From positions 1 to 38,360 of the IMG/VR virus record IMGVR_UViG_3300024344_000048: a stretch of DNA of 38,360 bases. One strand, given 5' to 3'. This stretch comes from a virus. Below the pieces are notes generated by a model. That model had not been told where the DNA came from and ran no database searches. It saw nothing but the letters and a program-made list of their open reading frames with translations. Below are positions 13,839 to 20,600 of the stretch, piece after piece (position 1 is the first letter of the stretch; each line of letters opens with the position of its first letter). A program made the translations under genes and the position numbers.

Positions 13839-15395
13839 ATGTCTAATGCAATCGTAAAAAACCTTAACTTTGGAGACGAAGCTAGGGAAAATGTATTTAA
13901 AGGTATAACTAAACTTACACAAGCTGTTAGCTCCACTTTAGGAGCTAGCGGTAAGTGTGTAATGTTAGAAGACGCAACAGGTAAACCTATTATAACAAAA
14001 GATGGTGTTACTGTAGCAGATTCAATTATACTTAGAGATCCAGTAGAAAACATGGGCGCTACTTTATTAAAAGAAGCAGCTCGTAAAACAGTTAAAGAAG
14101 CGGGTGATGGAACAACCACCGCTACAATCTTAGCTTATGCTATTTTAAAAGAAGCATATAAGGTTTCTGATAAAAATAATTCTAGAGAATTAAAAAATGG
14201 AATTAATAGCGCTGTTGAAAAAGTAGTTAAATATCTAGAATCTATAAGTGTTCCAGTAAAAGGAAACATGATAGATCAAATAGCTACTATATCAACAAAT
14301 AATGATAAAAAATTAGGAGAAATTATTGCTAATGCTTTTAGATCCGTAGATAACACAGGTGTTGTTATGATGGAAGTTTCAGCTTCAGGTAAAACAGAAG
14401 TTGAAGTTGTTGAAGGAGTTCAATACGATAAAGGATTAACAAATTCTCATTTTATAACTAACAAGCAGAATAAAACTGCTGAATTAGAAAACCCATTAGT
14501 ATTATTGGTTGAATCACCTATTGAAACAATAAGACAAATTCAATCAGTGCTAGAGTACGTAATAAAAAACAATAAACCTTTGCTTATTATAGGCGACTTA
14601 GAACAAGGTGTTTTATCAGCTCTAGCCATGAATAAAATGAAGGGTAATATAAAGATAAATGTTATTGATGCTCCAACATACGGTATTAATAAGAAACAAA
14701 CATTAGACGATTTATCTTTATTAACAGGCGCTACCATTGTAAATGAAGATCTAGGTGATGATATGGATTTAATACAGGTAGAATATTTAGGTTCTTGTTT
14801 AAAAAGTGTTACATCACACTCTGAGACTATTATTCAAGTAAAAGAAACTTCACATGAAGTTGAAAAAATAATAGAAAGTATAAAAGAAAAATTGAAACAA
14901 GAAAATCCTTCTCATGAGGTTATAAAACTAGAGAAAAGATTAGCTATGTTAGCTGCTAAAATAGCTATAGTAAAAGTAGGCGCTAATTCTGATATAGAAT
15001 TAAAAGAAAAACAAGATAGAGTAGAAGATGCTATATGTGCTACTAAAGCTGCTATAAAAGAAGGAATTGTTCCAGGAGGTGGAGTTGCGTTGTTAAACGC
15101 TGCTTTAAAAATGGAAGAAGAAAATGAAGGAGAAAGAGTTTTAGGTAAAGCTATAATATCACCTTATAAAACAATTTTAGATAACGCAGGTGTTGAACAA
15201 ATTACTATACCTGCTAAAGATGGAGATGGTATTAATGTAGTTACAGGAAATATGGTAAATATGATTAAAGCTGGAATTATAGATCCATTATTAGTTACAA
15301 AAAGCGCGTTAAAAAACGCAGCTAGTGTAGCAGCAACTATATTGTCAACCGATTGTGTAATTAATAATTTAAGAATCGATGAAGGCAATAGGTAG
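13839..15395 (+). CDS. groEL: Phage-encoded group I chaperonin GroEL (518 aa)
   Basis: This is a full chaperonin 60. The equatorial ATP site is intact: TKDGVTVA, GDGTTTATILA (G89-T94, with D90 equivalent to the ATP-binding Asp of GroEL), GIVPGGGVALL, and RVEDA (D397, equivalent to E. coli D398, needed for ATP hydrolysis). The apical domain shows EGVQYDKGL and LLIIGDLEQG. It is about 30 residues shorter than E. coli GroEL and lacks the C-terminal GGM tail. The E. coli GPKGRN loop is GASGKC here. The gene overlaps groES by 17 nt. It probably folds phage virion proteins, replacing or supplementing the host chaperonin. Confidence 0.97.
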   Translation: MSNAIVKNLNFGDEARENVFKGITKLTQAVSSTLGASGKCVMLEDATGKPIITKDGVTVADSIILRDPVENMGATLLKEAARKTVKEAGDGTTTATILAYAILKEAYKVSDKNNSRELKNGINSAVEKVVKYLESISVPVKGNMIDQIATISTNNDKKLGEIIANAFRSVDNTGVVMMEVSASGKTEVEVVEGVQYDKGLTNSHFITNKQNKTAELENPLVLLVESPIETIRQIQSVLEYVIKNNKPLLIIGDLEQGVLSALAMNKMKGNIKINVIDAPTYGINKKQTLDDLSLLTGATIVNEDLGDDMDLIQVEYLGSCLKSVTSHSETIIQVKETSHEVEKIIESIKEKLKQENPSHEVIKLEKRLAMLAAKIAIVKVGANSDIELKEKQDRVEDAICATKAAIKEGIVPGGGVALLNAALKMEEENEGERVLGKAIISPYKTILDNAGVEQITIPAKDGDGINVVTGNMVNMIKAGIIDPLLVTKSALKNAASVAATILSTDCVINNLRIDEGNR

Positions 15396-15639
15396 AAATT
15401 TAATCATACAAAAGACAAAAGAAGGAACTACTAAAACAAAAGGTGGTTTACTTCTTGCAGAAACACATAGAGATGATATTAGATACGTAGAAGCTAATGT
15501 TGTATCTGTTGGTGAAGAAATTAAGGGATTAAACAAAGATTCAAGAATATTTTTTGACAGACATGCTGGTCATAAAATAGAAATAGATAAACAAACATAT
15601 CATGTTATAAAAGTTCAGGATGTAGTTGTTGTGTTATGA
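15379..15639 (+). CDS. groES: Phage-encoded co-chaperonin GroES (86 aa)
   Basis: A single chaperonin-10 domain, slightly shorter than the usual ~97 aa. It has the opening strand MKAIGRNLIIQ, a mobile loop KEGTTKTKGGLLL (matching the ETKSAGGIVL region that contacts GroEL), VEANVVSVGEEI, and the closing TYHVIKVQDVVVVL. The mobile loop is intact, so it should cap a GroEL ring. The start lies within the end of groEL (17-nt overlap), and the order groEL-groES is the reverse of typical host operons. The next gene overlaps its end by 4 nt. Confidence 0.93.
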   Translation: MKAIGRNLIIQKTKEGTTKTKGGLLLAETHRDDIRYVEANVVSVGEEIKGLNKDSRIFFDRHAGHKIEIDKQTYHVIKVQDVVVVL

Positions 15640-16079
15640 AATTAAGCGCTATTAATCTTAAAGATTTACAGATTCTTAAACATTATAGAATAATTAGAAA
15701 ATGGGCTTGCAAAAATAATGATTTAACCGATGCTGATTTAGAGGTTTTAATTTATTTAGATTGCATGGATCTTTTTAGTAAACATGATTTTGAACAAGGT
15801 GTTTATTCTTATAGTTGGGATAATAGAAGATGGAATAGATTAATTCAAAATGGTTGGATAGTAGTATGGAGACATAGAAATAGAACAACTCAAAAATACA
15901 ATATCTATAAAGTTTCTTTTAAATGTAAGCAACTTATCATGAGAATCTATAGAATTATGTTAGGTGAAGATGATATACCAACTAGCGCAAGAAGAAATAA
16001 GTTAATAAAAGGCATTAGTTATACTGATAAAGTAATGACTAAAGCAATACACAATGTAAATAAAGACAAAACAAGATGA
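15636..16079 (+). CDS. Winged-helix-like protein (147 aa)
   Basis: The pattern LTDADLEVLIYLDCMDLF (helices), YSWDNRRWNRLIQNGWIVVWRHRN (recognition helix followed by a beta wing), then KYNIYKVSFKCKQLIMRIYRIM is that of a MarR-like winged helix-turn-helix. The C-terminus is basic. From memory, such wHTH proteins recur next to structural genes in marine Bacteroidota phages. It may regulate late transcription; that is inference. It is translationally coupled on both sides (4-nt overlaps with groES and with the first KSPL gene). Confidence 0.6.
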   Translation: MKLSAINLKDLQILKHYRIIRKWACKNNDLTDADLEVLIYLDCMDLFSKHDFEQGVYSYSWDNRRWNRLIQNGWIVVWRHRNRTTQKYNIYKVSFKCKQLIMRIYRIMLGEDDIPTSARRNKLIKGISYTDKVMTKAIHNVNKDKTR

Positions 16080-16549
16080 AAAAAAGTCCATTAAATTTTG
16101 GTTTCGGTTCCCTAACAGGAATGAATAGTATCACAGGAATCGCTAACATGCTAAGATCAAGAAAAAATAGAACAGGCGGTAGTCAAAATGCTATTATGAC
16201 TAAATTAAATGAAATTAGCACTAAATTAGATGGTGGAACACCACCTGTATCTTCTGCACCACAAGGTGAAACTGCTGGAACAACTGGTTTAGTTAATAGT
16301 GCTGAAGATGTAAGTCAAACAATGATAGATCCTACTGAAGTAAATGAAAGCATGATGGGTAAAAATGATATAGTTGGAAATCAAACTGCGCTAATGCATA
16401 AAAAAGACCAACAACATACCCATGAAAAGCCTCAATGGAGAAAAGATCACGAAGCAAAATTTCAAGCTAAGAAAGATAAAATTACAGCTGAGAAAGCTAG
16501 GCTTTTAAAAATTACTCAAGAAAGAAGAAAAAAAATATACGGTAAATAA
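16076..16549 (+). CDS. SPF/SPL-cassette protein 1 (157 aa)
   Basis: It starts MKKSPLNFGFGSLTG, carrying the KSPL motif that recurs through the next nine genes. The body is low complexity with a helical, highly charged C-terminus (EKPQWRKDHEAKFQAKKDKITAEKARLLKITQERRKK). It probably lacks a globular domain except for the coiled tail. It is the first gene of the cassette and overlaps the winged-helix gene by 4 nt. A minor virion, internal or scaffolding role is inferred from position only. Confidence 0.7.
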   Translation: MKKSPLNFGFGSLTGMNSITGIANMLRSRKNRTGGSQNAIMTKLNEISTKLDGGTPPVSSAPQGETAGTTGLVNSAEDVSQTMIDPTEVNESMMGKNDIVGNQTALMHKKDQQHTHEKPQWRKDHEAKFQAKKDKITAEKARLLKITQERRKKIYGK

Positions 16550-16563
16550 ATAAATAACTAATT

Positions 16564-16782
16564 ATGTCACATCACAAAAAATACGATCCTTCAATGGAAA
16601 GATTAAAACCAGGAACTAAAGTTGGTATAGTAGGTGAATCTCATGTTTGGGACGGACCTTTAAATCAAGAAGGTAGAGCTCACGGTATGGGTTCAAGTTC
16701 TGGTATAACAGGAATGGAAGTTTTAAAAGCACCTACTATGTATAAAGCAGGTCCAATAACTAGAATAGCTAAAGGAAAATAA
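16564..16782 (+). CDS. SPF/SPL-cassette protein 2 (72 aa)
   Basis: A small Gly-, Lys- and Met-rich protein (MERLKPGTKVGIVGESHVWDG, GRAHGMGSSSGITGMEVLKAP). It lacks a clear SPF/SPL motif but sits within the cassette, 1 nt before the next gene. The KVGIVGESHVWDGP segment may form a small hairpin. Function unknown. Confidence 0.65.
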   Translation: MSHHKKYDPSMERLKPGTKVGIVGESHVWDGPLNQEGRAHGMGSSSGITGMEVLKAPTMYKAGPITRIAKGK

Positions 16783-16783
16783 T

Positions 16784-16993
16784 ATGTATACACAATATAA
16801 TAGTCCTTTTTTTAAAGAAGGATTTCCAGAAATAAAAGAAGAAAATAAAGGTAAGTTTACAGCGTGGGCTAAAAAGAACGGTTTTAAAGACGCGTGTTCT
16901 GCAGCTTCAGCAGTAATGTCAAGTAAAGATAATTATAGCGAAGAAGTTGTTAAAATGGCTAACTACGCTAATAACTTTGGTTGTAAAAAATAA
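16784..16993 (+). CDS. SPF/SPL-cassette protein 3 (69 aa)
   Basis: Begins MYTQYNSPFFKEGFPEIKEE (SPF motif) and continues as a compact, helical, Ala/Lys-rich domain (KFTAWAKKNGFKDACSAASA ... VVKMANYANNFGCKK) with two Cys. This is one of the few members of the cassette that looks globular. No family is recognised. The next gene starts 3 nt after its stop. Confidence 0.7.
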   Translation: MYTQYNSPFFKEGFPEIKEENKGKFTAWAKKNGFKDACSAASAVMSSKDNYSEEVVKMANYANNFGCKK

Positions 16994-16996
16994 GAT

Positions 16997-17449
16997 ATGT
17001 CAAATCACAAAAATATAAAACTTAAAAAAGCACCAGAACTTAACCAAAAAACTAAAGATAGTTTGCAAGGTGAGGCTTGGAAATACGATAAAGCTTTTTA
17101 TAGTCCTAAATATAAAGTAAATGTAGATCCAGAAGATGGAGTCTTAGAAAACAGAGTGTTTTATAAAGATGGTTCGGAGTTAAAATATGAATCTATCGAT
17201 AAACCTTTTGACGAAAACAATTCAGCTCCTACTAATTTTTCTACTCCTTTTATGGCTAAAAGTCCTTTAAAAGTAGATCCTTTTGCAAAACCAAAAGAAG
17301 AAAAAAATCCACCGCAATACCACGCTCAAAAAATAAGATCTAAAATTGCTATGATGCCATCATCTACTATTAAATCTATAAAAAAAGGCGTACAAAATTT
17401 TGTTGATTTTTATAGTGGAGCTAAAAAGAAATTAGATACAAAAAAATAA
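16997..17449 (+). CDS. SPF/SPL-cassette protein 4 (150 aa)
   Basis: A charged, probably disordered protein with AFYSPKYK near residue 35 and a full motif (TPFMAKSPLKVDPF) near residues 83-96, placed internally rather than at the N-terminus. A basic C-terminal helix follows (KSIKKGVQNFVDFYSGAKKKL). The FMAKSPLK stretch is identical to one in the next gene's product, suggesting duplication or a selected short binding motif. Confidence 0.7.
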   Translation: MSNHKNIKLKKAPELNQKTKDSLQGEAWKYDKAFYSPKYKVNVDPEDGVLENRVFYKDGSELKYESIDKPFDENNSAPTNFSTPFMAKSPLKVDPFAKPKEEKNPPQYHAQKIRSKIAMMPSSTIKSIKKGVQNFVDFYSGAKKKLDTKK

Positions 17450-17451
17450 TT

Positions 17452-17709
17452 ATGAATAATAGATTTACATCGCCATTTATGGCAAAAAGTCCTTTAAAAG
17501 AAAAGTCTATGTTACAAGAAGATCAAAAAGATCAAGGAACTCCTTGGTCTAAATATGATAGTGATGATATAGCTGCTAACAAAGGATCAGGAAAACCTCT
17601 TCCAAAACAATATTTTAAAGGTCAAAGAGTTTACCCAAATGAAAATGACGCGTTTCAAACTGAAGAACAAGCTCAGCAAACAGAAGATTTAGAAAATACA
17701 GATAATTAA
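17452..17709 (+). CDS. SPF/SPL-cassette protein 5 (85 aa)
   Basis: Begins MNNRFTSPFMAKSPLKEKSM, the clearest N-terminal double motif (SPF...KSPL). The remainder is polar and Glu/Gln-rich (TEEQAQQTEDLENTDN) and predicted disordered. It follows its neighbour by 2 nt and precedes the next gene by 1 nt. Function unknown. Confidence 0.7.
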   Translation: MNNRFTSPFMAKSPLKEKSMLQEDQKDQGTPWSKYDSDDIAANKGSGKPLPKQYFKGQRVYPNENDAFQTEEQAQQTEDLENTDN

Positions 17710-17710
17710 T

Positions 17711-17962
17711 ATGAAAAGTAAATCACCATTCCAACAAAACAGCTGTGCTAAAGCTAGAAAAGAGTTTAAAGCTGGTTATATGAATAGAACAAATAAAACT
17801 CCAGAAGAAAATTTAAAAGAATATAATAGAGAGAAAAATGAGTTTTATTGTAATAAAGACACTAACTTTAAAATGAAGCTTAGACCTTCAGGTGATGATG
17901 ATATTCCTCACACTGATAAACAAATTAGAAAAGCTGAGAAAGAAAAAAAGAAAAAATCATGA
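17711..17962 (+). CDS. SPF/SPL-cassette protein 6 (83 aa)
   Basis: Begins MKSKSPFQQNSCAKARKEFK and continues highly charged, with two Cys (NSC, YCNK) and a poly-Lys end (KAEKEKKKKS). The KAGYMNRTNKTPEENLKEYNREKNE region looks helical. It overlaps the next gene by 4 nt (ATGA). A small, basic, possibly nucleic-acid-associated internal virion protein is one possibility, but unproven. Confidence 0.7.
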   Translation: MKSKSPFQQNSCAKARKEFKAGYMNRTNKTPEENLKEYNREKNEFYCNKDTNFKMKLRPSGDDDIPHTDKQIRKAEKEKKKKS

Positions 17963-18213
17963 GTTCACCATTTCAAAAACAATTTAGTTCAAAATCTCCA
18001 CTTAAAGAGTTAAAAAAAGGAGAAGCTGGTTTTGAACAAGATCCTCAAGAAAAATACTTTGAAGACATGTCTGACCAAATGGATGAGCAAAGTAAGCCAT
18101 TAACAAAAGATGAACAAAAAAGATTACACGCGGTCTCTTCAGTTAATTATGACAAAGTTGTTTCATCTGGTGGTGTAGATTTAGGTATAATTAAAAACAA
18201 AAATAAGTCATGA
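17959..18213 (+). CDS. SPF/SPL-cassette protein 7 (84 aa)
   Basis: Begins MSSPFQKQFSSKSPLKELKK. The first 21 nt of the gene are identical to those of the next gene, a local duplication. The rest is charged (EKYFEDMSDQMDEQSKPLTKDEQKR) and may be helical. It overlaps the next gene by 4 nt. Function unknown. Confidence 0.7.
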   Translation: MSSPFQKQFSSKSPLKELKKGEAGFEQDPQEKYFEDMSDQMDEQSKPLTKDEQKRLHAVSSVNYDKVVSSGGVDLGIIKNKNKS

Positions 18214-18890
18214 GTTCACCATTTCAAAAAGCCTTTTCGGCTAAGTCACCTCTTGGTAATCATAAAAAGATCCAAAGAAAAATAGATATGTTAAGAAACA
18301 AGCCTGGAAAAGCTGAGAAAAAAGGATTAAGTTCTGAAAGTGGCGGTGGTATTGATTATGAAGCTATTGCAAAATTAGAATCTCAATTACCAGCAGCAAA
18401 AGCATCTCACAACCAATCTAGAACAGAAGAAGGTGATGCTAGAGTTAGAGCTGATGAAGACGCTGCTCAAGGATCTGCAGCAGAAATGCGTAGTCCTTTA
18501 AAAAAAAACTCTCCACTAGAAGGTAGTTATTATAGTCCAGCCGGTGAAACATATGTTTCTCACGTGGGTATGATTCAAAATGCGGTTGGAGCTGTGCAAA
18601 AAGCTTTGGATTCTTATATGACTGAAAGTGATGAGAATAAAGCTAAAAGATTACAAGCAAGAGTGGATAGTAGAATTAAAAGATTTGATCACGAAACTGA
18701 TGACGAGGGTAATGTTATGGGCACAGATACAAGTTTTATAAATGAAAAAACTCAAGAATTACAAGATAGAGCTACACAACATTTAGATGCTGCAAATACT
18801 AGTAAAAGTAATGAGCAGTTAAAAAAATTAAAAGCTGCATTAACTGCAGGAACAATAACACAAGCACAATACAACGAATTAATAAAATAA
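18210..18890 (+). CDS. SPF/SPL-cassette protein 8, multi-motif (226 aa)
   Basis: Begins MSSPFQKAFSAKSPLGNHKK and has a second motif cluster near residues 95-115 (EMRSPLKKNSPLEGSYYSPAG), so it carries at least three SPL/SPF-like elements. The C-terminal half is a long helical, charged region (LQARVDSRIKRFDHETDDE, TQELQDRATQHLDAANTSK, LKKLKAALTAGTITQAQYNEL). With several copies of the motif and a coiled region, it is a candidate hub or scaffold for whatever reads these motifs. Confidence 0.7.
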   Translation: MSSPFQKAFSAKSPLGNHKKIQRKIDMLRNKPGKAEKKGLSSESGGGIDYEAIAKLESQLPAAKASHNQSRTEEGDARVRADEDAAQGSAAEMRSPLKKNSPLEGSYYSPAGETYVSHVGMIQNAVGAVQKALDSYMTESDENKAKRLQARVDSRIKRFDHETDDEGNVMGTDTSFINEKTQELQDRATQHLDAANTSKSNEQLKKLKAALTAGTITQAQYNELIK

Positions 18891-18893
18891 ACA

Positions 18894-19430
18894 ATGGGAC
18901 ATAAAGGACACTGGGGCGAATATACTGGTAACGCAAAATGGTCAAAAGATCACGCTCATACAAAAGTTACTAAAGGTAATTATAAAGCTTCAGAAAGAGA
19001 TGATGCTGCTCATATTGATTATCTTAAAAGAGATATCGATTATGACAACAAACACGGTCATAGTGATAAAAACATGACTGCTGATGAAAAGCATATATCT
19101 AAATTAGCAGGTGATATGAAGTATGATAAAGAACATCATGGTTCACCAGCAAAAGCTGCTAAACCAGATTATTTAGATTTTGATGGTGATGGTAATAAGT
19201 CAGAACCTATGGTAGAAGCTTTAGATTCACCAGCTCAAAACAAAGTAGAAGGATTATCTCATGGTCAATTACAAAAAAAATCCGATAAAGGTTATAAAAG
19301 ACATATGGAGATGCATAGTTCAGCGAAGTCACCAATTCCACACGTTAACAAGTTTATGGATAAAGATCATCCACATAATAAAAGAGCAGATCACGATGAA
19401 AGTATACACTCTCATAAAGGAAAAAAATAA
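18894..19430 (+). CDS. SPF/SPL-cassette protein 9 with EF-hand-like loop (178 aa)
   Basis: His-, Lys- and Asp-rich throughout (KWSKDHAHTKVTKGNYKASE, HSDKNMTADEKHISKLAGDM). A DFDGDGNKSEPM loop near residues 96-107 matches the DxDxDG pattern of EF-hand or dockerin calcium loops. Related elements HHGSPAK, LDSPAQ and AKSPIPHV are scattered. The high His content could also bind metal. It probably acts in or on the virion, given its place in the cassette; the function is not known. Confidence 0.65.
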   Translation: MGHKGHWGEYTGNAKWSKDHAHTKVTKGNYKASERDDAAHIDYLKRDIDYDNKHGHSDKNMTADEKHISKLAGDMKYDKEHHGSPAKAAKPDYLDFDGDGNKSEPMVEALDSPAQNKVEGLSHGQLQKKSDKGYKRHMEMHSSAKSPIPHVNKFMDKDHPHNKRADHDESIHSHKGKK

Positions 19431-19448
19431 CTAATAAAAACAATTAAA

Positions 19449-19631
19449 ATGGGATACGATAAAAAACCAAAAGACGAAGGTTCACCAATGCCAAATTTAA
19501 ATAAAGGATATGGTCATGAATCAGTAAAAACAGAAAAACATAACTTAATGAATGACAATCCAATAGCAAAAGATGCTAGTGGAGGAAGAGATGAATCTTT
19601 TATGTCTAAGCATTCAAAATCAAAAATGTAA
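19449..19631 (+). CDS. SPF/SPL-cassette protein 10 (60 aa)
   Basis: A short polar Lys/Asp/Ser-rich protein beginning MGYDKKPKDEGSPMPNLNKG. It carries only a degenerate GSPMP form of the motif. Predicted disordered. It ends the cassette; a hairpin and an A/C-rich leader follow before the next gene. Confidence 0.6.
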   Translation: MGYDKKPKDEGSPMPNLNKGYGHESVKTEKHNLMNDNPIAKDASGGRDESFMSKHSKSKM

Positions 19632-19656
19632 CAGTACGAGAACTGTTTAAAACTCG
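19630..19656 (+). promoter_or_regulatory. Hairpin with possible pseudoknot
   Basis: AACAGT (19630-19635) pairs with ACTGTT (19642-19647) around the loop ACGAGA. Loop bases CGAG (19637-19640) can also pair with CTCG (19653-19656), giving an H-type pseudoknot. It lies just after the stop of the 60-aa gene. It could stabilise or regulate the downstream message, or be chance. Confidence 0.3.
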
Positions 19657-19696
19657 AGTCAAACAATAACAATAACAATAACAAAAACAAAACAAA

Positions 19697-20125
19697 ATGG
19701 CAAAATTTGTAAAATTTAAAATTTCTAACGGTACTACTTTAGCTGCTGGTGGAAACTACGCAAGAGACGTACTCGTTAATATTGACGATATTGAAAACGT
19801 AGCTGATGCTGTAAATGTTGGTGTTTATACTGCAATTGTAACACTAAAAGGTATCGTAGGATTAGATAACGAAGCTGCTGCTGCTACTATTGGTGGTAGA
19901 ATACTTACTTTACGTATATCTACTTCTTCTACTGCTGCTGTAAACCCAACTGCTATTACAGTAAGTGGAAACATGCCTTCACAATCAATTATGAAAGCTA
20001 TGACTGCAAACCCAGGTGGGGTTGCTGCTTCTGCTCAATTAGGATTAGATGGTGGTGGAGTAAGAGGTACTGATGACCAAATGTACTGGGATAGTGCGGT
20101 ATTCAGTTCTGATAACAGTTTATAA
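19697..20125 (+). CDS. Small virion/decoration-like protein (142 aa)
   Basis: An Ala/Gly/Thr-rich, beta-structured protein (VKFKISNGTTLAAGGNYARD, YTAIVTLKGIVGLDNEAAAAT, ILTLRISTSS), with a C-terminal GGVRGTDDQMYWDSAVFSS. Codon use and composition (abundant GCT, ACT) resemble the capsid gene more than the charged neighbours, as often seen for abundant structural proteins. The leader at about 19661-19696 is made of AAC/AAT repeats, unlike other leaders here, perhaps for high expression. Likely a minor capsid or decoration protein; no family is recognised. Confidence 0.6.
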   Translation: MAKFVKFKISNGTTLAAGGNYARDVLVNIDDIENVADAVNVGVYTAIVTLKGIVGLDNEAAAATIGGRILTLRISTSSTAAVNPTAITVSGNMPSQSIMKAMTANPGGVAASAQLGLDGGGVRGTDDQMYWDSAVFSSDNSL

Positions 20126-20133
20126 ACTAAATT

Positions 20134-20289
20134 ATGAAATCTAGAGGCTTAGGTGACAACATAGAGAAGTTTACAAAAGCTTCAGGTATCAAAAAGTTAG
20201 TTGATAATGTATCAAAAGGTTTAAACATTCCCTGCGGCTGTTCAGGTCGTAGGGATGCTTTAAACAAAATGTTTCCTTCAAGAAAATAA
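20134..20289 (+). CDS. Conserved phage miniprotein with CGC motif (51 aa)
   Basis: The frame from ATG 20134 to TAA 20287-20289 encodes a helical N-terminus (MKSRGLGDNIEKFTKASGIK) and a C-terminal block NIPCGCSGRRDALNKMF. From memory, small phage proteins with this lGD.IEk.tk.tGIkk...CGC..RR..LN layout are widespread beside structural and lysis genes, with unknown function. It fills the 166-nt gap between its neighbours and ends 2 nt before the metallopeptidase-like gene. Confidence 0.8.
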   Translation: MKSRGLGDNIEKFTKASGIKKLVDNVSKGLNIPCGCSGRRDALNKMFPSRK

Positions 20290-20291
20290 TT

Positions 20292-20600
20292 ATGGCTTTT
20301 AAATTAAACAATCCTCCTTATATTAAAAAAACTCCGGTATATCATGTACCTATGGAAGATGGCGTAATGGGTAAGGCTAATAATAATGGGACTATTATCA
20401 TAAATAAAGATGTAGATCCTGAGCAAGCAGAAAAAGTAGTAGCTCATGAAGAGGTTCACATTGATCAAATGAAAAGAGGTGATTTAAATTATGATGATGA
20501 AAATGTATATTGGAAAGGAAAAGTATTTCCAAGAAGCGAAATGAATGAAGGTGATTCTGCTTTACCATGGGAAGATGAAGCGTATAAAAAAGTAGTATGA
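20292..20600 (+). CDS. HExxH metallopeptidase-like protein (102 aa)
   Basis: VVAHEEVHIDQMKRGDL contains HEEVH, matching the zinc-binding HExxH of metallopeptidases. A downstream PWEDEAYK offers a Glu that could be the third ligand, as in gluzincins. The small size suggests a minimal or inactive peptidase fold. It is joined to the holin gene by a 4-nt ATGA overlap, so a lysis or virion-maturation role is plausible. I see no separate endolysin in the window. Activity is untested; the motif is what is seen. Confidence 0.6.
   Translation: MAFKLNNPPYIKKTPVYHVPMEDGVMGKANNNGTIIINKDVDPEQAEKVVAHEEVHIDQMKRGDLNYDDENVYWKGKVFPRSEMNEGDSALPWEDEAYKKVV

Noticed and set aside
13832-15388. Three minus-strand open frames within groEL (13832-14119, 14540-14737, 15164-15388)
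   Set aside because: They are antisense to conserved GroEL motifs and have no leader or recognisable protein features.
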